In this document: in pieces, positions 62,020-64,000 of the stretch | How the letters are laid out: each line of letters opens with the position of its first letter | How positions within the stretch are numbered: the stretch's first letter is position 1 | Assembly (NCBI RefSeq): GCF_900128995.1 | Contig: NZ_FQUE01000011.1 | Span: forward strand, 21,401-85,400 | DNA from: Loktanella atrilutea | GTDB lineage: Bacteria > Pseudomonadota > Alphaproteobacteria > Rhodobacterales > Rhodobacteraceae | Reading direction: 5' to 3' | DNA length: 64,000 bases | Position numbers and translations under genes: made by a program | The notes under the pieces: model-generated | The model's database searches: none | Seen by the model: the letters and a program-made list of their open reading frames with translations, nothing else | What the model was told of the DNA's origin: nothing

Positions 62020-63132
62020 TCAACCTCCGGTAGCGCCAATCAGGACGGTGGCGCCCTGCTGGACCCCCAGCACCGCTAGCGCCCGGTCACACTGGCCGGC
62101 ATCGGTAAACCTGTATGGCCCCAGCACACCATCGAAGCCACCGTCGCGCAGCAGCCCCTCACGGTCTTGCTGGCCTAGCCGACCGAGGAGGCGCGCCATC
62201 TCGACCGCATCGAAAGCGAGGCCGGCGAGAACGCCGGCTTCTCCGCCTGACTGCTCCTCGAACGCAAGCGCAAAGGCTTCGTAGCGGATCGGATCGGGCG
62301 CCGCGAACCAGGCATCCAGCAGCGCCGGTGTGCGGTAGGGGATGATCGACGACCACTGATCCGACCCAAGGATCTGCACGCCGGCTGCCTTCAGAACGGC
62401 AGCTTGCTCGGTAAAGGCGCCGCCGACGATCGGTAGATAGACGGCGTTAGGCAAAGCACCGTCATGGCCAAGCCGTGAAATCAGATCGGCGGACGTATCC
62501 GTCACGACCGGTGCAAGAACGGTTGCGCCGACCGCAGCCCCGGCCGTCGCGGCAGCGGTGGACTGCAACTGCCCGAATTCTGTCGAGGGGACGACGACGC
62601 CAATCCGGCGCTTGCCCCGCGTTGCGGCAAAGCCGATCACCGCGCGGGCCGATTGCAACGGTGTGATGCCAAATACAAAAAGGTTACCGCCTGCGACGCT
62701 GCTGTCGTTGGTCAGCGCAACCACGGGAACGCGCCCCACGGCAGCCGCAACCGCGCGGCTTTGCCCCGACAGCAGCGGACCCAGTAGCATCCGCGCACCG
62801 CCGGCCACCGCGGCCCGGGCGGCAGTCACCGCTTCCTCCTCCGTTCCGCCGGAATCGTAGACCGCGACCTCGGCACCCGGCCCGATGTCGTTGCCGCCAA
62901 GGCTTGCAGCAGCCCGCATCATTTGCCCGACAGCCGACTGCGGTCCCGACAGTGGTGCCAGAAACGCCGCCTGGCCGACGGTGCCGACCGGCGGCAGCGA
63001 AGGTTCGCTACTCAGCGTGCCGCATCCCCCGAGCACGCTAAGGGCGGATGTTCCGCAAAGTCCTTTCAAGAACCCCCGACGCCCCAATCGCGCGGATGGA
63101 ATGACGATGGATTGCCTTTCTGAAACCAGCAT
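62020..63132 (-). CDS. Tat-type lipoprotein, penicillin-binding protein activator (LpoA-like)
   Basis: This 370-residue protein is of the periplasmic binding protein type I fold, annotated in relatives as penicillin-binding protein activator. The N-terminus has a twin-arginine motif GRRGFLKG (Arg18-Arg19) and a lipobox ending LGGC with Cys37. It would thus be exported folded and lipidated. The body has FLAPLSGPQSAVGQMM, the MLLGPLLSGQSRAVAAA segment and RIGVVVPSTEFGQ, as in branched-chain amino-acid binding domains. The start MLVSERQS is chosen; the frame runs 75 codons further. It likely stimulates peptidoglycan synthases, by analogy with LpoA. Confidence 0.82.
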   Translation of the reverse strand: MLVSERQSIVIPSARLGRRGFLKGLCGTSALSVLGGCGTLSSEPSLPPVGTVGQAAFLAPLSGPQSAVGQMMRAAASLGGNDIGPGAEVAVYDSGGTEEEAVTAARAAVAGGARMLLGPLLSGQSRAVAAAVGRVPVVALTNDSSVAGGNLFVFGITPLQSARAVIGFAATRGKRRIGVVVPSTEFGQLQSTAAATAGAAVGATVLAPVVTDTSADLISRLGHDGALPNAVYLPIVGGAFTEQAAVLKAAGVQILGSDQWSSIIPYRTPALLDAWFAAPDPIRYEAFALAFEEQSGGEAGVLAGLAFDAVEMARLLGRLGQQDREGLLRDGGFDGVLGPYRFTDAGQCDRALAVLGVQQGATVLIGATGG

Positions 63133-63462
63133 GTCAAATCGCCCTGATCTGTATTGCGGCAAGGCCGTGATGCCGCCTACCCCTCCTCCGACCCTGACAC
63201 GACGCAACATCAAGTCACAGCTTTTTGTGTCGCCCTTTGCGACGCTACTGCGACCTCTGACACCACAAGCCGATACTTTCACGATATGCCCGCCAAAGTA
63301 CGGGCGATCGCAGGACGACTTCGACCTGTGGCACACACGTATCACGGCAATCCGCAATTACCTCTTGAATGAATTTGCTTTGGTGGCTCGCGATGATGCC
63401 TATAGAATAATTGATAATGATGACAGCGGAGCTAGCCGCGCGGAACACAGGCAGGGGATCTG
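63133..63462. other. Intergenic region between the lipoprotein gene and the type II secretion genes
   Basis: No complete gene is seen in these 330 bases. The section around 63360-63425 is unusually AT-rich for this genome and contains TATAGAAT and TTGATAATG, so it may hold the promoter for the plus-strand genes. The minus-strand promoter of the lipoprotein gene must also lie here. The rsmI gene often found divergent from this lipoprotein in relatives is absent. Confidence 0.5.
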
Positions 63463-63600
63463 GTGAGAACGGTGGACGGCCAGCCCGTCGGCAATGTCGA
63501 CAATGATCGTGCCCTCTTTCTTGGGGTCGCCGAACCAGCCATGGCTCGGGTCAAGATCAGCCGCGAGGGGCGCAACATGGCGTACCGGTCCCAGCAATGA
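63463..63600 (+). CDS. Small ORF resembling the C-terminal PDZ part of GspC, possibly a remnant
   Basis: This 45-residue frame opens at GTG after an AGGGGA site and ends ATGA, overlapping gspD. Its sequence VRTVDGQPVGNVDN and ARVKISREGRNM, with an upstream AGDL in frame, looks like the second half of a PDZ domain, such as ends GspC in type II secretion operons. The frame meets a TAG at 63433, so the transmembrane and HR domains of a full GspC are missing. It is either a translated small protein or a 5'-truncated gspC pseudogene. Coupling to gspD supports that it is still translated. Confidence 0.45.
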   Translation: MRTVDGQPVGNVDNDRALFLGVAEPAMARVKISREGRNMAYRSQQ

Positions 63601-64000
63601 TCCGTCTGATCGCCCTGATTGCCGTAATGCTGGCGCTGCCCCCGGCGCCCCTGCGGGCCCAGACGGACACCTATACCATTAATTTGCGCGATGCCGACAT
63701 CGCCGTGCTGGCAGAGCAGATTTCCGACATCACAAAGCGAACGCTGATCCTCGACCCGGCACTGACCGGCAACGTCACTGTCGTGTCGGCCGAGGCGCTG
63801 GATGCGGTCGGCGTATGGTCGCTGTTCCAGTCGATCCTGAGAGCCCGCGGGTTCGTGGCAGTGCAGTCCGGGACGGTTTGGCAAGTCGTGCCGGAGACCG
63901 AACAACGTACCGTCAGCGGTCCGGATGATAACACGCCCGTTGGCGCACAGGATGTCGTGACAGAGATGCTTCGCCTCGACCGCCTCCCGTCGGCAGAGGC
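63597..64000 (+). CDS. gspD: Type II secretion system secretin GspD, N-terminal part (runs off the window)
   Basis: The first 134 residues are visible; the frame is open at the window end. A signal peptide ends near PPAPLRAQ (about 22). It is followed by an N0 domain: YTINLRDADIAVLAEQISD, TKRTLILDPALTGNVTV, then LFQSILRARGFVAVQSGTVW. This is the standard secretin start. GspD multimers form the outer-membrane gate for folded proteins. The ATG overlaps the stop of the preceding GspC-like frame. Other gsp genes should follow beyond the window. Confidence 0.88.
   Translation, partial: MIRLIALIAVMLALPPAPLRAQTDTYTINLRDADIAVLAEQISDITKRTLILDPALTGNVTVVSAEALDAVGVWSLFQSILRARGFVAVQSGTVWQVVPETEQRTVSGPDDNTPVGAQDVVTEMLRLDRLPSAE

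Overview
The window reads as chromosomal DNA of an alphaproteobacterium, most likely a marine Rhodobacteraceae (Roseobacter-group) species. The evidence is the GC-rich third positions, a BztABCD glutamate/aspartate transporter, an ATP12 chaperone gene, the order rpmH-rnpA-yidD-yidC-engB-argB, the block rplO-secY-adk-rpsM-rpsK-rpoA-rplQ without rpsD, and two TRAP transporters. No rRNA or CRISPR array is visible. The one tRNA is tRNA-Arg(ACG).

Layout. 0-0.6 kb: tail of a D-2-hydroxyacid dehydrogenase. 0.6-7.1 kb: a malonate module with a GntR regulator, a TRAP transporter, malonyl-CoA decarboxylase and malonyl-CoA synthetase, with a TTGTATACAA palindrome in the divergent promoter. 7.2-13 kb: a second GntR regulator, a polar amino-acid ABC transporter, a class-V PLP enzyme and a dihydropyrimidinase/hydantoinase, with a triple palindromic repeat in the promoter. 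13.2-15.8 kb: a decayed mobile element at the 3' end of tRNA-Arg, with an intact MobV relaxase, a broken DUF3987-like gene and a broken tyrosine integrase. 16-19.6 kb: an orphan sensor kinase, a mercuric-reductase-like flavoprotein and a TVP38 membrane protein.

19.8-28.1 kb: the housekeeping run rpmH to yidC, then engB, a pentaheme cytochrome c, argB and a SixA phosphatase. 28.2-32.7 kb: bztABCD. 32.9-37.1 kb: ATP12, a HAD phosphatase, an RluC-type pseudouridine synthase, the fluoride channel CrcB and RarA. 37.2-42.5 kb: the ribosomal block, with strong hairpins between several genes.

42.7-55 kb: all genes on the minus strand. They form a TRAP transporter, an IclR regulator, and a complete beta-oxidation set resembling the pimeloyl-CoA (pim) pathway, ending in glutaryl-CoA dehydrogenase. 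This looks like a system that imports an odd-chain dicarboxylate and degrades it to acetyl-CoA and crotonyl-CoA. Two promoters in it carry the same paired 15-bp sites at exactly 20-bp spacing. 55.1-62 kb: ethanolamine ammonia-lyase (eutBC), divergent from an ABC transporter with a MarR regulator at its end. 62-64 kb: a Tat-type lipoprotein related to penicillin-binding-protein activators, then the start of a type II secretion locus (gspC fragment and gspD, cut by the window end).

Regulatory theme: every one of the five solute-binding-protein genes is followed by a hairpin placed before the next transporter gene. This is consistent with making more binding protein than membrane components. All functional statements come from reading motifs and context, not from database searches.
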